DNA from: Sinomonas gamaensis
GTDB taxonomy: Bacteria; Actinomycetota; Actinomycetes; Actinomycetales; Micrococcaceae
DNA length: 64,000 nt
Reading direction: 5' to 3'
Assembly (NCBI RefSeq): GCF_005876955.1
Contig: NZ_SSCL01000001.1
Span: 186,001 to 250,000 of the forward strand
Of this stretch, positions 44,610-53,783 are shown one piece after another; the stretch's first letter is position 1, and each line of letters opens with the position of its first letter. The position numbers were made by a program, and so were the translations under genes. The notes beneath the pieces were generated by a model. That model did not search any database and was not told the DNA's origin. It saw nothing but the letters and a program-made list of their open reading frames with translations.

Positions 44610-45381
44610 CGCTGCCCGGGTGGCCGCGGTGCTGCTCGACATCGACGAGACGCTCGTGGACCTTGAAGGGGCGATGCACCGCGCCCTGCGAGAGGTCACG
44701 GCCGCCTACGTCGACCTCGACGAGGCTGGATGGGCCGCGTTCTGCCATACCTTCACCCGCGGTTCTGACGACATCTACGACCAGTACGTGGCGGGGGAGA
44801 TCACCTTCGCCGAGCAGCGCGTGCTGCGTGCCGAGCGATGCCTCGCCAACGCCGGGGCGGCCTTCGTGGACCAGACGGCGGCGCGGGCGTGGCTTGAGGC
44901 GTACGAGACGGCTCAGCCGCGCTATGTGCGCGCGTTCGATGACGTGGCCCCCTTGCTCGACACGCTTGAGGCTGCGGGAATCGCCTTTGGGGCCGTGAGC
45001 AACAACGTCCATGACTACCAGCGGGCAAAGCTCGACCACGCGGGTCTCCAGCGGATCAAGATCCTCGTGGGGATCGATGCTGTGGGAGCGGCCAAGCCGG
45101 ATCCCGCGATCTTCCACGAAGGACTTCGGCTCGTGGATGCGTCTCCAGAGCAGACTGTCTACGTGGGCGACAACCCGCACCACGACGTCCTCGGGGCGGA
45201 GGCTGCTGGGCTGCGCGGGGTCTGGCTCAATCGCCTCGGGCGGTCGCTTCCCGAAGATCTCGCTCCTCTGGTGCGCGAGCAGATCTCCAGCCTGACCGAG
45301 TTGCCTGCCCTCATCGGCCTGGACTCACTCTCGGCGACGGACGGCGCCGGCGATTTGGCAGGCGGGCGAGTGTTCCAGTAA
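44602..45381 (+). CDS. HAD-superfamily hydrolase
   Basis: 259-residue phosphatase-type HAD protein. Motif I LLDIDETL (nucleophile D13, D15), motif II VSNNV, motif III lysine in AKPDPAIF, motif [20 protein letters not shown]1 cap between about 20 and 90. A phosphoglycolate-phosphatase-like small-molecule phosphatase is likely; the substrate is unknown. GTG 44602 overlaps the gltX end, so the two are translationally coupled. Confidence 0.9.
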   Translation: MADAARVAAVLLDIDETLVDLEGAMHRALREVTAAYVDLDEAGWAAFCHTFTRGSDDIYDQYVAGEITFAEQRVLRAERCLANAGAAFVDQTAARAWLEAYETAQPRYVRAFDDVAPLLDTLEAAGIAFGAVSNNVHDYQRAKLDHAGLQRIKILVGIDAVGAAKPDPAIFHEGLRLVDASPEQTVYVGDNPHHDVLGAEAAGLRGVWLNRLGRSLPEDLAPLVREQISSLTELPALIGLDSLSATDGAGDLAGGRVFQ

Positions 45382-45454
45382 AGTAATTACTCGTGCTGAG
45401 GGGCACGGAGGGACTTGAACCGATGGTTCAGGGACGCCGGCCCGGAACACGCCT

Positions 45455-45526
45455 TGGGATATGGTGTAATTGGCAACACTACGGTTTCTGGTACCGTCAT
45501 TCTAGGTTCGAGTCCTGGTATCCCAG
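45455..45526 (+). tRNA. tRNA-Gln (anticodon CTG)
   Basis: Acceptor TGGGATA/TATCCCA, D-arm with GGTGTAATTGGCAACAC, anticodon stem ACGGT/ACCGT around TTCTGGT, T-loop GTTCGAG. The ordinary actinobacterial tRNA-Gln type; CCA not encoded. Confidence 0.95.
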
Positions 45527-45573
45527 CTCCTGACGCCCCGTGAGCGATTGGCGGGTCTGACGGTCAAAGTACT

Positions 45574-45646
45574 GGCCCCATCGTATAGCGGCCTAGTACG
45601 CCGCCCTCTCACGGCGGTAACGCGGGTTCGAATCCCGCTGGGGTCA
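45574..45646 (+). tRNA. tRNA-Glu (anticodon CTC), copy 1
   Basis: Acceptor GGCCCCA/TGGGGTC (one G-T pair), anticodon stem CCGCC/GGCGG around CTCTCAC, T-arm CGGGTTCGAATCCCG. Confidence 0.97.
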
Positions 45647-45653
45647 CGGAATG

Positions 45654-45673
45654 GCTGCGGAGTAATCCGCAGC
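45654..45673 (+). terminator. Hairpin between the two tRNA-Glu genes
   Basis: GCTGCGGA-GTAA-TCCGCAGC followed by TATTTTC; a terminator or processing hairpin. Confidence 0.6.
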
Positions 45674-45718
45674 TATTTTCGAGAAAGCCTTTTTTCGGAA
45701 AGGCGTCAGCAGTGAAGA

Positions 45719-45791
45719 GGCCCCATCGTATAGCGGCCTAGTACGCCGCCCTCTCACGGCGGTAACGCGGGTTCGAATCCCGCTGGGGTCA
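45719..45791 (+). tRNA. tRNA-Glu (anticodon CTC), copy 2
   Basis: Identical over its 73 nt to the copy at 45574; start-to-start distance 145 bp. Confidence 0.97.
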
Positions 45792-45795
45792 CTGC

Positions 45796-45834
45796 GAAAG
45801 AGCGTCCCGGTCTTCAAGGCCGGGGCGCTCTTTC
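45796..45834 (+). terminator. Terminator of the tRNA cluster
   Basis: 15-bp stem GAAAGAGCGTCCCGG/CCGGGGCGCTCTTTC (one G-T pair), 9-nt loop, followed by ATTTTC. It also faces the converging DUF1697 gene. Confidence 0.9.
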
Positions 45835-45861
45835 ATTTTCACGGTCGATCTGCCGCAGCGG

Positions 45862-46398
45862 TCACGTGGCGAGTTTGGCTGCGGCGGCTTTCACCTTCAG
45901 CATCGTTCGGAGATTTCGGGTGGTCGTTGTGGCCTTGAACCTGGCTTTCCCCGTTTCCTTCGACATGGCACTGTCGAGCGTGCTTCCCACGGGGGCGAGC
46001 CACGCGGTCGCGAAGGGGGAGAGGCGGGTCTGCTCGGTTCCGCCGGCGGCCAGCGCCCAGAGCTCATCCAGCACGGCGGGGTCCGAGGACAGGGTCACGT
46101 ACGAATGCGTCGAAGGGTCGTCGGAGGGATACGGGCAGGCATCAATTGTGGCGGCCACATCCGCGGCGGTCATGACGATGACCCACGCGTCGTACCCGAA
46201 TTCGGTGCGCAGGGCAGTCTGGATCGTGTCCTTGAGCTCGGCCGCGCCCAGCTCGGAACGAAGGACGATGTTCCCGCTCGCGAGCAGCGTGGAGACGTCG
46301 CTGACCGGCAGACGGGAGATCACGGTGCGGACGTCGGCCATCTTGAGGTTGATGCCGCCGACATTGACCCCCCTCAGGAAGACCGCGTAGGGCGTCAT
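45862..46398 (-). CDS. DUF1697 family protein
   Basis: 178 residues of the DUF1697 family (unknown function). Diagnostic N-terminus YAVFLRGVNVGGINLKMADV (about 4-23), YLASGN-like LLASGNIVLRS, and the C-terminal TTTTRNLRTMLKV segment in which family members end with a T-x-R-N-x-x-T pattern. ATG 46398 overlaps the stop of ndgR (ATGA), so it is translated as second gene of the ndgR unit. Confidence 0.88.
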   Translation of the reverse strand: MTPYAVFLRGVNVGGINLKMADVRTVISRLPVSDVSTLLASGNIVLRSELGAAELKDTIQTALRTEFGYDAWVIVMTAADVAATIDACPYPSDDPSTHSYVTLSSDPAVLDELWALAAGGTEQTRLSPFATAWLAPVGSTLDSAMSKETGKARFKATTTTRNLRTMLKVKAAAAKLAT

Positions 46399-47117
46399 CA
46401 GTCGTTGCCCTTGCGGAGTGCCTCGCTGAGGAGGCGCGCAGCGCTGCACACGACTTCGGCGTGCTGGCGTCCGGGCTGCCGGGTCAGGCGTTCGATGGGA
46501 CCCGAGATCGAGACGGCTGCGATGACGCGGCCGGAAGGCCCCCGCACGGGTGCCGAGACTGAGGCGACCCCGGGCTCGCGTTCGCCGAGCGACTGGGCCC
46601 AGCCCCGCCGTCGTACGCCGGCCAGGACGGTGGGGGTGAAGCGGGCGTTGTTGAGGCCCTCGAGGAGGCGATCGTGATCCTCCCAAGCCACGAGGATCTG
46701 CGCAGCGGATCCGGCCTTCATGGTGAGCTGGGTGCCCACCGGAATCGTGTCGCGGAGTCCGACCGGCCGCTCGGCGGACGCGACGCAGACGCGCCAGTCG
46801 CCCTGGCGCCGGAAGATCTGGGCGCTTTCGCCCGTGGCGTCGCGGAGTTGGACGAGAATGGGGCCGGCGGCGGCAATGAGGCGATCCTCTCCGGCTGCGG
46901 ATGCGAGCTCCACGAGGCGCGAACCGAGCACGAACCGCCCTTGGATGTCGCGGGCCACGAGGCGGTGGTGGACAAGAGCGAGGGCCAGCCGGTGAACAGT
47001 CGGGCGGGCGAGACCAGTGGCCGCCACGAGCTGCGCGAGCGTGGTCGGCCCGGCTTCGAGGGCATCAAGTACCATTGCGGCCTTGTCGATCACGCCGACG
47101 CCACTAGAATTGTCCAT
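46398..47117 (-). CDS. ndgR: IclR-family regulator of leucine biosynthesis (NdgR/LtbR)
   Basis: 239-residue regulator. An N-terminal winged helix (about 8-65: LDALEAGPTTLAQLVAATGLARPTVHRLALAL) and the IclR effector domain (about 80-235, GPSGRVIAAVSISGP). Its place divergent from leuC is the conserved place of NdgR (Streptomyces) and LtbR (Corynebacterium), which control leuCD and other amino-acid genes. The ATG at 47117 lies six bases after CAATAT, suggesting leaderless translation; the operator palindrome overlaps this promoter, so autoregulation is likely. Longer in-frame starts are disfavoured by that position. Confidence 0.9.
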   Translation of the reverse strand: MDNSSGVGVIDKAAMVLDALEAGPTTLAQLVAATGLARPTVHRLALALVHHRLVARDIQGRFVLGSRLVELASAAGEDRLIAAAGPILVQLRDATGESAQIFRRQGDWRVCVASAERPVGLRDTIPVGTQLTMKAGSAAQILVAWEDHDRLLEGLNNARFTPTVLAGVRRRGWAQSLGEREPGVASVSAPVRGPSGRVIAAVSISGPIERLTRQPGRQHAEVVCSAARLLSEALRKGND

Positions 47118-47122
47118 AGATT

Positions 47123-47142
47123 GATATTGCCGTCTCAATATC
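47123..47142. promoter_or_regulatory. NdgR/LtbR operator palindrome between ndgR and leuC
   Basis: Perfect inverted repeat GATATTG-CCGTCT-CAATATC, six to 25 bases upstream of the ndgR start and about 95 bp before leuC. Confidence 0.75.
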
Positions 47143-47236
47143 TGAGATGCAAGTCGATGGAGTGGCCGCAGGGCGAACCGCCTGCTGGACTGGTATGACA
47201 GGCGCTGAAGGCGCGAGCGAACGAAGGGAGCTGGCC

Positions 47237-48673
47237 ATGGGACGCACTCTGGCCGAGAAGGTCTGGGATGCGCATGTTGTGCGCAAGGGCGAGGCTGGCC
47301 AGCCCGACCTTCTCTACATCGACCTGCACCTTGTGCACGAGGTGACCTCCCCGCAGGCGTTCGAAGGGCTCCGCCTTGCCGGCCGCCGCCTGCGTCGCCC
47401 CGACCTGACGATCGCCACGGAGGACCACAACACCCCGACGCTGGACATCGACAAGCCGATCGCGGACCCGACGAGCCGGACCCAGATCGAGACGCTGCGC
47501 GCGAACTGTCAGGAGTTCGGCGTCCGCCTGCATCCCCTCGGGGACAAGGAGCAGGGCATCGTCCACGTGGTGGGGCCGCAGCTGGGCCTGACCCAGCCTG
47601 GCCTGACGATCGTGTGCGGCGACTCGCACACGTCCACGCACGGCGCCTTCGGCGCGCTCGCGATGGGCATCGGCACCTCCGAGGTCGAGCATGTCATGGC
47701 CACCCAGACGCTGCCGCTGAAGCCCTTCAAGACGATGGCCATCAACGTCGAGGGCACGCTCAAGCCGGGCGTGAGCTCGAAGGACATCATTTTGGCGGTC
47801 ATCGCGAAGATCGGCACCGGCGGGGGCCAGGGCTACGTCCTTGAGTACCGCGGTTCCGCCATCCGCGCGCTGTCGATGGAGGCGCGCATGACGATCTGCA
47901 ACATGTCGATCGAAGCCGGTGCCCGCGCCGGCATGGTCGCGCCGGATGAGACCACCTACGCCTTCATGAAGGGCCGCCCGCACGCCCCGCAGGGTGCAGA
48001 CTGGGACGCCGCCGTCGAGTACTGGAACACGCTGCACACGGACGAGGACGCGGTCTTCGACGCCGAGGTGTTCCTCGACGCGGACGAGCTCGAGCCCTTC
48101 GTCACGTGGGGCACCAACCCCGGCCAGGGCGTCTCGCTCTCGCAGGCGGTCCCGGACCCCGAGGCATTCGCCGACGAGAACTCGAAGGCCGCCGCCCGCC
48201 GGGCCCTGCAGTACATGGGGCTCGAGGCCGGCACGCCGATGAAGGACATCCGCGTGGACACCGTGTTCCTGGGCTCCTGCACCAACTCCCGCCTGGAGGA
48301 CCTGCGGGCTGCGGCAGACGTCATCCGTGGGCGCCAGAAGGATCCGAACGTGCGCATGCTCGTGGTTCCCGGCTCGGCGAGGGTGCGCCTCGAGGCCGAG
48401 GCGGAGGGCCTGGACCAGGTGTTCAAGGACTTCGGCGCCGAGTGGCGCTTCGCGGGCTGCTCCATGTGCCTGGGGATGAACCCGGACCAGCTCGCCCCGG
48501 GCGAGCGGTGCGCGTCGACCTCGAACCGCAACTTCGAGGGCCGTCAGGGCAAGGGCGGCCGGACCCACCTTGTCTCGCCCGTCGTCGCAGCGGCGACCGC
48601 GATCCGCGGAACCCTCTCGTCGCCGTCGGACCTCGATCCCGTGCCCGCCACCGCCGCCAGCAGCGCCGCCTGA
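47237..48673 (+). CDS. leuC: 3-Isopropylmalate dehydratase large subunit LeuC
   Basis: Aconitase-family [4Fe-4S] subunit isomerising isopropylmalate. 478 residues from ATG 47237, preceded by GAAGGGAG. Conserved: [86 protein letters not shown] and the C-x-M-C cluster motif [11 protein letters not shown]. The C-terminal 20 residues are Ser/Ala-rich. The gene is under the NdgR-type palindrome and forms an operon with leuD. Confidence 0.97.
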   Translation: MGRTLAEKVWDAHVVRKGEAGQPDLLYIDLHLVHEVTSPQAFEGLRLAGRRLRRPDLTIATEDHNTPTLDIDKPIADPTSRTQIETLRANCQEFGVRLHPLGDKEQGIVHVVGPQLGLTQPGLTIVCGDSHTSTHGAFGALAMGIGTSEVEHVMATQTLPLKPFKTMAINVEGTLKPGVSSKDIILAVIAKIGTGGGQGYVLEYRGSAIRALSMEARMTICNMSIEAGARAGMVAPDETTYAFMKGRPHAPQGADWDAAVEYWNTLHTDEDAVFDAEVFLDADELEPFVTWGTNPGQGVSLSQAVPDPEAFADENSKAAARRALQYMGLEAGTPMKDIRVDTVFLGSCTNSRLEDLRAAADVIRGRQKDPNVRMLVVPGSARVRLEAEAEGLDQVFKDFGAEWRFAGCSMCLGMNPDQLAPGERCASTSNRNFEGRQGKGGRTHLVSPVVAAATAIRGTLSSPSDLDPVPATAASSAA

Positions 48674-48705
48674 GCCGGCCCCGCCGAGACATTACGGAGA
48701 AAACC

Positions 48706-49305
48706 ATGGAGAAGTTCACCTCCCACACCGGGATCGGCGTGCCGCTGCGCCAGAGCAATGTCGACACCGACCAGATCATCCCCGCCGTCTTCCTCAAGCG
48801 GATCACCCGCACCGGCTTCGAGGACGCCCTGTTCTCGTCGTGGCGCAAGGACGAGCAGTTCATCCTCAACCAGGAGCCGTTCAACCGCGGCTCGGTCCTC
48901 GTGGCGGGGCCGGACTTCGGCACCGGCTCCTCGCGGGAGCACGCCGTGTGGGCTCTCAAGGACTACGGGTTCAGGGCAGTCCTCTCGTCCCGCTTCGCGG
49001 ACATCTTCCGCGGCAACTCCGGCAAGCAGGGCCTCCTCGCCGCCGTCGTGGCGCAGGACGACATCGAGCTGATCTGGAAGGAGCTCGAGAACCACCCGGG
49101 CACCCAGATCACCGTGGACCTCGAGTCGAAGACGGCGACCTGCGGGAACATCGTGGCCCCCTTCGAGATCGATGACTACACGCGGTGGCGGCTCCTCGAG
49201 GGCCTCGACGACATCGGCCTGACCCTCCAGCACGAGGACGAGATCGCCGCCTACGAGGCCACGCGGCCGTCGTTCAAGCCCACCACCCTCCCGGCCAAGT
49301 CCTGA
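48706..49305 (+). CDS. leuD: 3-Isopropylmalate dehydratase small subunit LeuD
   Basis: 199-residue swivelling subunit of isopropylmalate isomerase. [21 protein letters not shown] (about 17-37), [44 protein letters not shown] lies before ATG 48706, 32 bp after leuC. No gene between it and murA; a possible murA promoter follows. Confidence 0.96.
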   Translation: MEKFTSHTGIGVPLRQSNVDTDQIIPAVFLKRITRTGFEDALFSSWRKDEQFILNQEPFNRGSVLVAGPDFGTGSSREHAVWALKDYGFRAVLSSRFADIFRGNSGKQGLLAAVVAQDDIELIWKELENHPGTQITVDLESKTATCGNIVAPFEIDDYTRWRLLEGLDDIGLTLQHEDEIAAYEATRPSFKPTTLPAKS

Positions 49306-49385
49306 CCTGGCCGAACTCGGCGGGCGTACCGTCCCTGAGGGGAGGCGCGCCCGCTTGGCGTTTCGCGGCCCACCTCGCGAGCTTC

Positions 49386-49391
49386 TATGCT
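49386..49391 (+). promoter_or_regulatory. Possible murA -10 hexamer
   Basis: TATGCT about 55 bp upstream of the murA start; no convincing -35. Confidence 0.35.
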
Positions 49392-49446
49392 TAGCAAGGT
49401 CCGCGGCCACGCCGTGGGGCAGGCGAGCAGTGAGGAAGCACATTCG

Positions 49447-50769
49447 ATGAGCAGTGTCCTGACCATCCGCGGCGGCGTTCCGCTCTCGGGACGGGTTGCC
49501 GTCCGCGGGGCCAAGAACCTCGTCCCGAAGGCGATGGTCGCCGCGCTGCTCGGTGACGAGCCGTCGATCCTCCGCAACGTGCCTGAGATCAAGGACGTGG
49601 AGGTCGTCACCAACCTCCTCGCGCTGCACGGCGTGGGCATCAGGAAGGATGCGGCGGGGGATCTGACCCTTGACCCCGCCAATGCCCGCACGGCTCAGGT
49701 CGCAGACATCGACGCTCACGCCGGCGATTCGCGCATCCCGATTCTCTTCTGCGGCCCGCTCATCCACGCGATCGGCGAGGCCTTCATCCCGGACCTCGGC
49801 GGCTGCCGCATCGGGGACCGCCCCATCAACTACCACCTGAATGTGCTCCGCGAGTTCGGGGCCGTCGTGGACAAGCGCCCGGGCGGCATCAGCATCTCCG
49901 CGCCCAAGGGCCTGAAGGGCGCCAAGATCTCGCTGCCCTACCCGAGCGTCGGCGCCACGGAGCAGGTCCTGCTGAGCGCCACCCGCGCAGAGGGCATCAC
50001 CGAGCTGACAGGCGCAGCGACGGAGCCGGAGATCGTGGACCTCATCGCGGTCCTGCAGAAGATGGGTGCGCTCATCTCCATCCAGTCGGACCGGACGATC
50101 CGGATCGAGGGCGTTCCGACACTGGGGGGCTACGTCCACACGGCCCTTCCCGACCGCAACGAGGCGGCTTCGTGGGCCTCCGCCGCTCTCGTGACCAAGG
50201 GGGAGATCTTCGTCGAAGGCGCCCTCCAGCGGGACATGATGACCTTCCTCAACACGTTCCGGAAGCTCGGTGGGGGCCTTGAGATCCTGGACGACGGGAT
50301 CCGCTTCTTCCACAAGGGAGGGAAGCTCTCGCCGCTCGTCCTCGAGACCGACGTGCACCCGGGCTTCATGACCGACTGGCAGCAACCGCTCGTGGTGGCA
50401 CTCACCCAGGCGGACGGGGTCTCGATCGTCCACGAGACGGTCTACGAGAACCGCTTCGGCTTCACCGAGGCGCTGCGCAGGATGGGGGCCCAGATCCAAG
50501 TCCACCGCGAGTGCCTCGGCAGCGTTCCGTGCCGCTTCGGGCAGCGGAACTTCCTCCACTCAGCCGTCATCTCGGGCCCCAGCGAGCTGCACGGTGCGGA
50601 CTTCAACGTGCCGGACCTGCGGGGCGGCTTCAGCCACCTCATCGCCGCTCTCGCAGCCCAGGGCATTTCCCGCGCGTCGGGCGTCGACGTCATCAAGCGC
50701 GGGTACGAGCACTTCACGGACAAGCTGGCAGCGCTCGGCGCGGACTTCGACCTCGAGGAAGCGGCATGA
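49447..50769 (+). CDS. murA: UDP-N-acetylglucosamine 1-carboxyvinyltransferase MurA
   Basis: First committed step of peptidoglycan synthesis. 440 residues, EPSP-synthase fold. SGRVAVRGAKNLVPKAMVAALL, the active-site loop GGCRIGDRPINYHL with catalytic C120 (so fosfomycin-sensitive type by this residue), DRNEAASWASAALVTKG, LETDVHPGFMTDWQQPLVVALTQADG. GAGGAAG lies before ATG 49447; a longer form from 49387 is possible but lacks homology in its extra 20 residues. It overlaps plsC by ATGA. Confidence 0.95.
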   Translation: MSSVLTIRGGVPLSGRVAVRGAKNLVPKAMVAALLGDEPSILRNVPEIKDVEVVTNLLALHGVGIRKDAAGDLTLDPANARTAQVADIDAHAGDSRIPILFCGPLIHAIGEAFIPDLGGCRIGDRPINYHLNVLREFGAVVDKRPGGISISAPKGLKGAKISLPYPSVGATEQVLLSATRAEGITELTGAATEPEIVDLIAVLQKMGALISIQSDRTIRIEGVPTLGGYVHTALPDRNEAASWASAALVTKGEIFVEGALQRDMMTFLNTFRKLGGGLEILDDGIRFFHKGGKLSPLVLETDVHPGFMTDWQQPLVVALTQADGVSIVHETVYENRFGFTEALRRMGAQIQVHRECLGSVPCRFGQRNFLHSAVISGPSELHGADFNVPDLRGGFSHLIAALAAQGISRASGVDVIKRGYEHFTDKLAALGADFDLEEAA

Positions 50770-51557
50770 CCCGGGCGACGACGGCGGAAAGCGCCGGCGA
50801 GCGCGTCGCCTTCGCGATCGCCGGCGCCGTGGTGCGCCCCCTCATGAACGCGCTCATGGGCAGGAAGTGGCTCGGCACGGAGAAGCTGCCCGACGGCGGC
50901 TTCATTGCCTGCCCCAACCACTGCACGGAGATCGACCCGCTCGTCGTGGGCCACATGCTGTACAACAACGGCCGCCCACCCCACTTCCTGGCCAAGGCGG
51001 GCCTGTTCAAGCCTCCCGTGGTCGGTCAGATCATGCGGTCCACGAAGCAGATTCCTGTGGACCGCAGCGGCACGGGGGCGGGGCAGTCCCTCGAAGTCGC
51101 GCGGGAGGTGCTCGGGGACGGCGGCGCGATCCTGATCTACCCAGAAGGCACTCTCACCCGTGATCCCGATCTGTGGCCCATGAAGGGGCACACCGGAGCG
51201 GCCCGGCTCGCCCTCAAGACCGGAGCTCCGGTGGTCCCGATTGCCCATTGGGGCGCCCAAGAGGTCTTCCCGCGGTACGCCAAGCGGTTCCACGTCTGGC
51301 CCCGGAAGCGCGTCCGGGTTCTGGTCGGAGATCCTGTGGACCTGACCGAGTTCGAAGGTCGCCCGCTGGACAAGACCACTCTCCTCGCGGCCACGGAGAA
51401 GATCATGGACGCGATCACGGCGCTCCTGGCCGAGCTTCGCGGCGAGCAGCCGCCTGCCGAGCGGTGGGATCCTTCGGCGCATCAGCAGACGCGCCACGGC
51501 CGGGACGTGGCACGCGGCACGGAGAGCCCCGCGAACGACGGCGGAGCCTCCGCGTGA
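50766..51557 (+). CDS. plsC: 1-Acyl-sn-glycerol-3-phosphate acyltransferase
   Basis: 263-residue membrane-associated acyltransferase of phospholipid synthesis. Catalytic NHCTEIDP (the HX4D motif, about 51-58), glycerol-phosphate-binding FLAKAGLFK and IPVDR, and YPEGT motif. The last 40 residues are hydrophilic and likely disordered. It lies within a tight murA-plsC-gpsA-ddl operon linking wall and phospholipid synthesis; both ends overlap neighbours. Confidence 0.92.
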   Translation: MTRATTAESAGERVAFAIAGAVVRPLMNALMGRKWLGTEKLPDGGFIACPNHCTEIDPLVVGHMLYNNGRPPHFLAKAGLFKPPVVGQIMRSTKQIPVDRSGTGAGQSLEVAREVLGDGGAILIYPEGTLTRDPDLWPMKGHTGAARLALKTGAPVVPIAHWGAQEVFPRYAKRFHVWPRKRVRVLVGDPVDLTEFEGRPLDKTTLLAATEKIMDAITALLAELRGEQPPAERWDPSAHQQTRHGRDVARGTESPANDGGASA

Positions 51558-52627
51558 GCGCTGGCCTCGCCTCCGGCGTTGCCGCGCCCCACGGCAAAGG
51601 GGGCCCGGACTTCGGGACCATCGCCGTCTTCGGCGCGGGAAGCTGGGGGACGACGTTTGCGAAGGTGCTCGCCGACGCCGCGGCAGCGAGCGGCGTGACC
51701 CGCCGGATCACCATCTGGGGCCGCAATCCGGAGACGATCGCGGACATCAACCGCCGGCGCAATGAGCGATACCTCGGGGACATCGAGCTTCCCGACGGCA
51801 TCGTCGCCACCACGGACCCGGCCGAGGCGATGGCCGGCGCGGGGCTGGTGGTGTTCGCCGTTCCCGCCCAGTCACTGCGGGGTCAGCTCGCGCAATGGCG
51901 TGGGCTCCTTCCCTCCGGTGGCGTGGTGATGTCACTCATGAAGGGCCTCGAGGCGGGCAGCGATCTGAGGATGAGCGAAGTCATCACCGAGGTCGCAGGG
52001 GTGCCCGCCGACCGCATCGCCGTTCTCTCAGGTCCGAACCTCGCCATGGAGATAGCGCGGCGCGAGCCCACCGCGTCGGTCGTCGCCTGCTCGGACGAGG
52101 GCCTCGCGCTTCGCATCGCCCGCGTGTGTACCGCACCCTATTTCCGCCCCTACACCTCGACCGACGTCGTCGGGGCGGAAATCGGCGGCATCGTCAAGAA
52201 CGTCATCGCCCTGTGTGTCGGGATCTGCGAGGGCAAGGGCATGGGCGACAACACGAAGGCCTCCGTCATGACGCGCGGCCTCGCCGAGACCACTCGTCTG
52301 GCCGTGGCCCTCGGCGCGGACCCCCAGACCTTGGCCGGCCTTGCGGGTCTGGGCGATCTCGTGGCGACCTGCGCCTCCAAGCTCTCGCGCAACCACACGG
52401 CGGGAACCCTGCTCGGGCAGGGCTTCAGCGTCGAAGAACTCGGCAGCCACATGACCCAGGTGGCGGAGGGCATCAAGTCCGCGCCAGCCGTGCGCGAGCT
52501 CGCGCGGCGCGTGGGCGTGGAGATGCCCATCACCGAAGCGGTGGTCGGCGTGCTCGCCGGGCACCTCGAGGTGAACCAGCTCGAATCGCTCCTGCTCGCG
52601 CGGGAGCTCAAGTCGGAAGGCGGATAG
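51554..52627 (+). CDS. gpsA: Glycerol-3-phosphate dehydrogenase [NAD(P)+] GpsA
   Basis: Makes sn-glycerol-3-phosphate for phospholipids. 357 residues. After a 22-residue hydrophilic N-terminus comes the Rossmann motif IAVFGAGSWGTTFAKVLAD, then VFAVPAQSLR, LSGPNLAMEIARREPTASVVA, and GGIVKNVIALCVGICEGKGMGDNTKASVMTRGLAE with the catalytic lysine. GTG 51554 overlaps the plsC stop. Confidence 0.96.
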   Translation: MSAGLASGVAAPHGKGGPDFGTIAVFGAGSWGTTFAKVLADAAAASGVTRRITIWGRNPETIADINRRRNERYLGDIELPDGIVATTDPAEAMAGAGLVVFAVPAQSLRGQLAQWRGLLPSGGVVMSLMKGLEAGSDLRMSEVITEVAGVPADRIAVLSGPNLAMEIARREPTASVVACSDEGLALRIARVCTAPYFRPYTSTDVVGAEIGGIVKNVIALCVGICEGKGMGDNTKASVMTRGLAETTRLAVALGADPQTLAGLAGLGDLVATCASKLSRNHTAGTLLGQGFSVEELGSHMTQVAEGIKSAPAVRELARRVGVEMPITEAVVGVLAGHLEVNQLESLLLARELKSEGG

Positions 52628-52628
52628 C

Positions 52629-53759
52629 GTGTCCCTCCCTGCATCGTCCGGGCGAAAGGTCCGCGTCGCGCTCCTGTTCGGAGGGCGGTCGAGCGAACAC
52701 GCCGTCAGCTGCGTCACCGCCGCGGGCGTCATGAACGCGATCGACAAGGACAAGTACGAGGTGGTGCCGGTCGGCATCGCCAAAGACGGCCAGTGGGTCC
52801 TCAGCGACGGCGACTGGCAGCAGTGGGCACTCAACGCGGGACAGATGCCCGAAGTGCGGCCGGGCGCCGAGACCGTGCGGCTCGCGGGCGGCGCCGGACG
52901 GCCGGGGCTCGTGGTGACCCGCCCCAACGAAGTGCCGAGGGAGCTGGGCGACGTCGACGTCGTGTTCCCCCTTCTCCACGGCGCCTTCGGCGAGGACGGC
53001 ACCGTCCAGGGACTCCTCGAGCTGGCCGATGTGCGCTACGTCGGCGCGGGAGTCCTCGCTTCGGCCGTGGGCATGGACAAGCACTTCATGAAGGTCGCGT
53101 TCAAGGCTGCCGGGTTGACGGTGGGCCCTTACATCGCCGTGACCGACAAGGAATGGCGCCGCGACCCCGACGGGGTGCGCGCCGCCGTCGACCGCCTCGG
53201 ATACCCCGTCTTCGTGAAGCCCTGCCGGGCCGGTTCCTCGGTCGGGATCAGTCGCGTCGAGCGGCCCGAGGACCTAGCTGCCGCGATCGCCGAGGCGCGC
53301 CGGCACGATCTCCGGATCGTCATCGAGGCCGGGATCACGGGACGCGAGATCGAGTGCGGCGTCCTCGAGGGGCGGGGGAGCGAGCCCCCCCGGACCTCCC
53401 TGCCGGGCGAGATCGTGGTCCAGGGCCCGGCGCACGCGTTCTACGACTTCGAGGCAAAGTACGTGGAGGACAACGCTGCCGCCCTGAGCTGCCCCGCCGA
53501 CCTTCCAGAGGAGGCCATCGCGCGGGTCCGCGAGCAGGCGGCGATCGCCTTCGATGCGGTCTCGGCCGAGGGCCTCAGCCGGGTCGACTTCTTCTACACG
53601 CCCGAGGGCGAGCTCATCATCAACGAGATCAACACGATGCCCGGCTTCACGCCGATCAGCATGTACCCCCAGATGTGGGCGGCGACGGGCCTCTCGTACC
53701 ACGACCTCATCGACGAGCTCATCCAGCTCGCGCTCGAACGGCCCACGGGCCTGCGGTAG
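52629..53759 (+). CDS. ddl: D-alanine--D-alanine ligase
   Basis: ATP-grasp ligase for the peptidoglycan D-Ala-D-Ala dipeptide. 376 residues. ALLFGGRSSEHAVSCVTA (about 15-32), LLHGAFGEDGTVQG, VGAGVLASAVGMDKHFMK, VKPCRAGSSVGISRV, GREIECGVL, and INEINTMPGFTPISMYP at the end, all typical. The Y in SMYP and the S-S-V-G loop fit a D-Ala ligase rather than D-Lac. It starts at GTG one base after the gpsA stop. Confidence 0.96.
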   Translation: MSLPASSGRKVRVALLFGGRSSEHAVSCVTAAGVMNAIDKDKYEVVPVGIAKDGQWVLSDGDWQQWALNAGQMPEVRPGAETVRLAGGAGRPGLVVTRPNEVPRELGDVDVVFPLLHGAFGEDGTVQGLLELADVRYVGAGVLASAVGMDKHFMKVAFKAAGLTVGPYIAVTDKEWRRDPDGVRAAVDRLGYPVFVKPCRAGSSVGISRVERPEDLAAAIAEARRHDLRIVIEAGITGREIECGVLEGRGSEPPRTSLPGEIVVQGPAHAFYDFEAKYVEDNAAALSCPADLPEEAIARVREQAAIAFDAVSAEGLSRVDFFYTPEGELIINEINTMPGFTPISMYPQMWAATGLSYHDLIDELIQLALERPTGLR

Positions 53760-53783
53760 CGCCGGGACCAGCCTCGCCGCCCC

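Noticed and set aside
45401-45420. Minus-strand sequence resembling a tRNA T-loop and 3-prime half (GGTTCAAGTCCCTCCGTGCC)
   Set aside because: No matching acceptor or anticodon arms could be found upstream on that strand, and the T-stem does not pair; at most a tRNA remnant.
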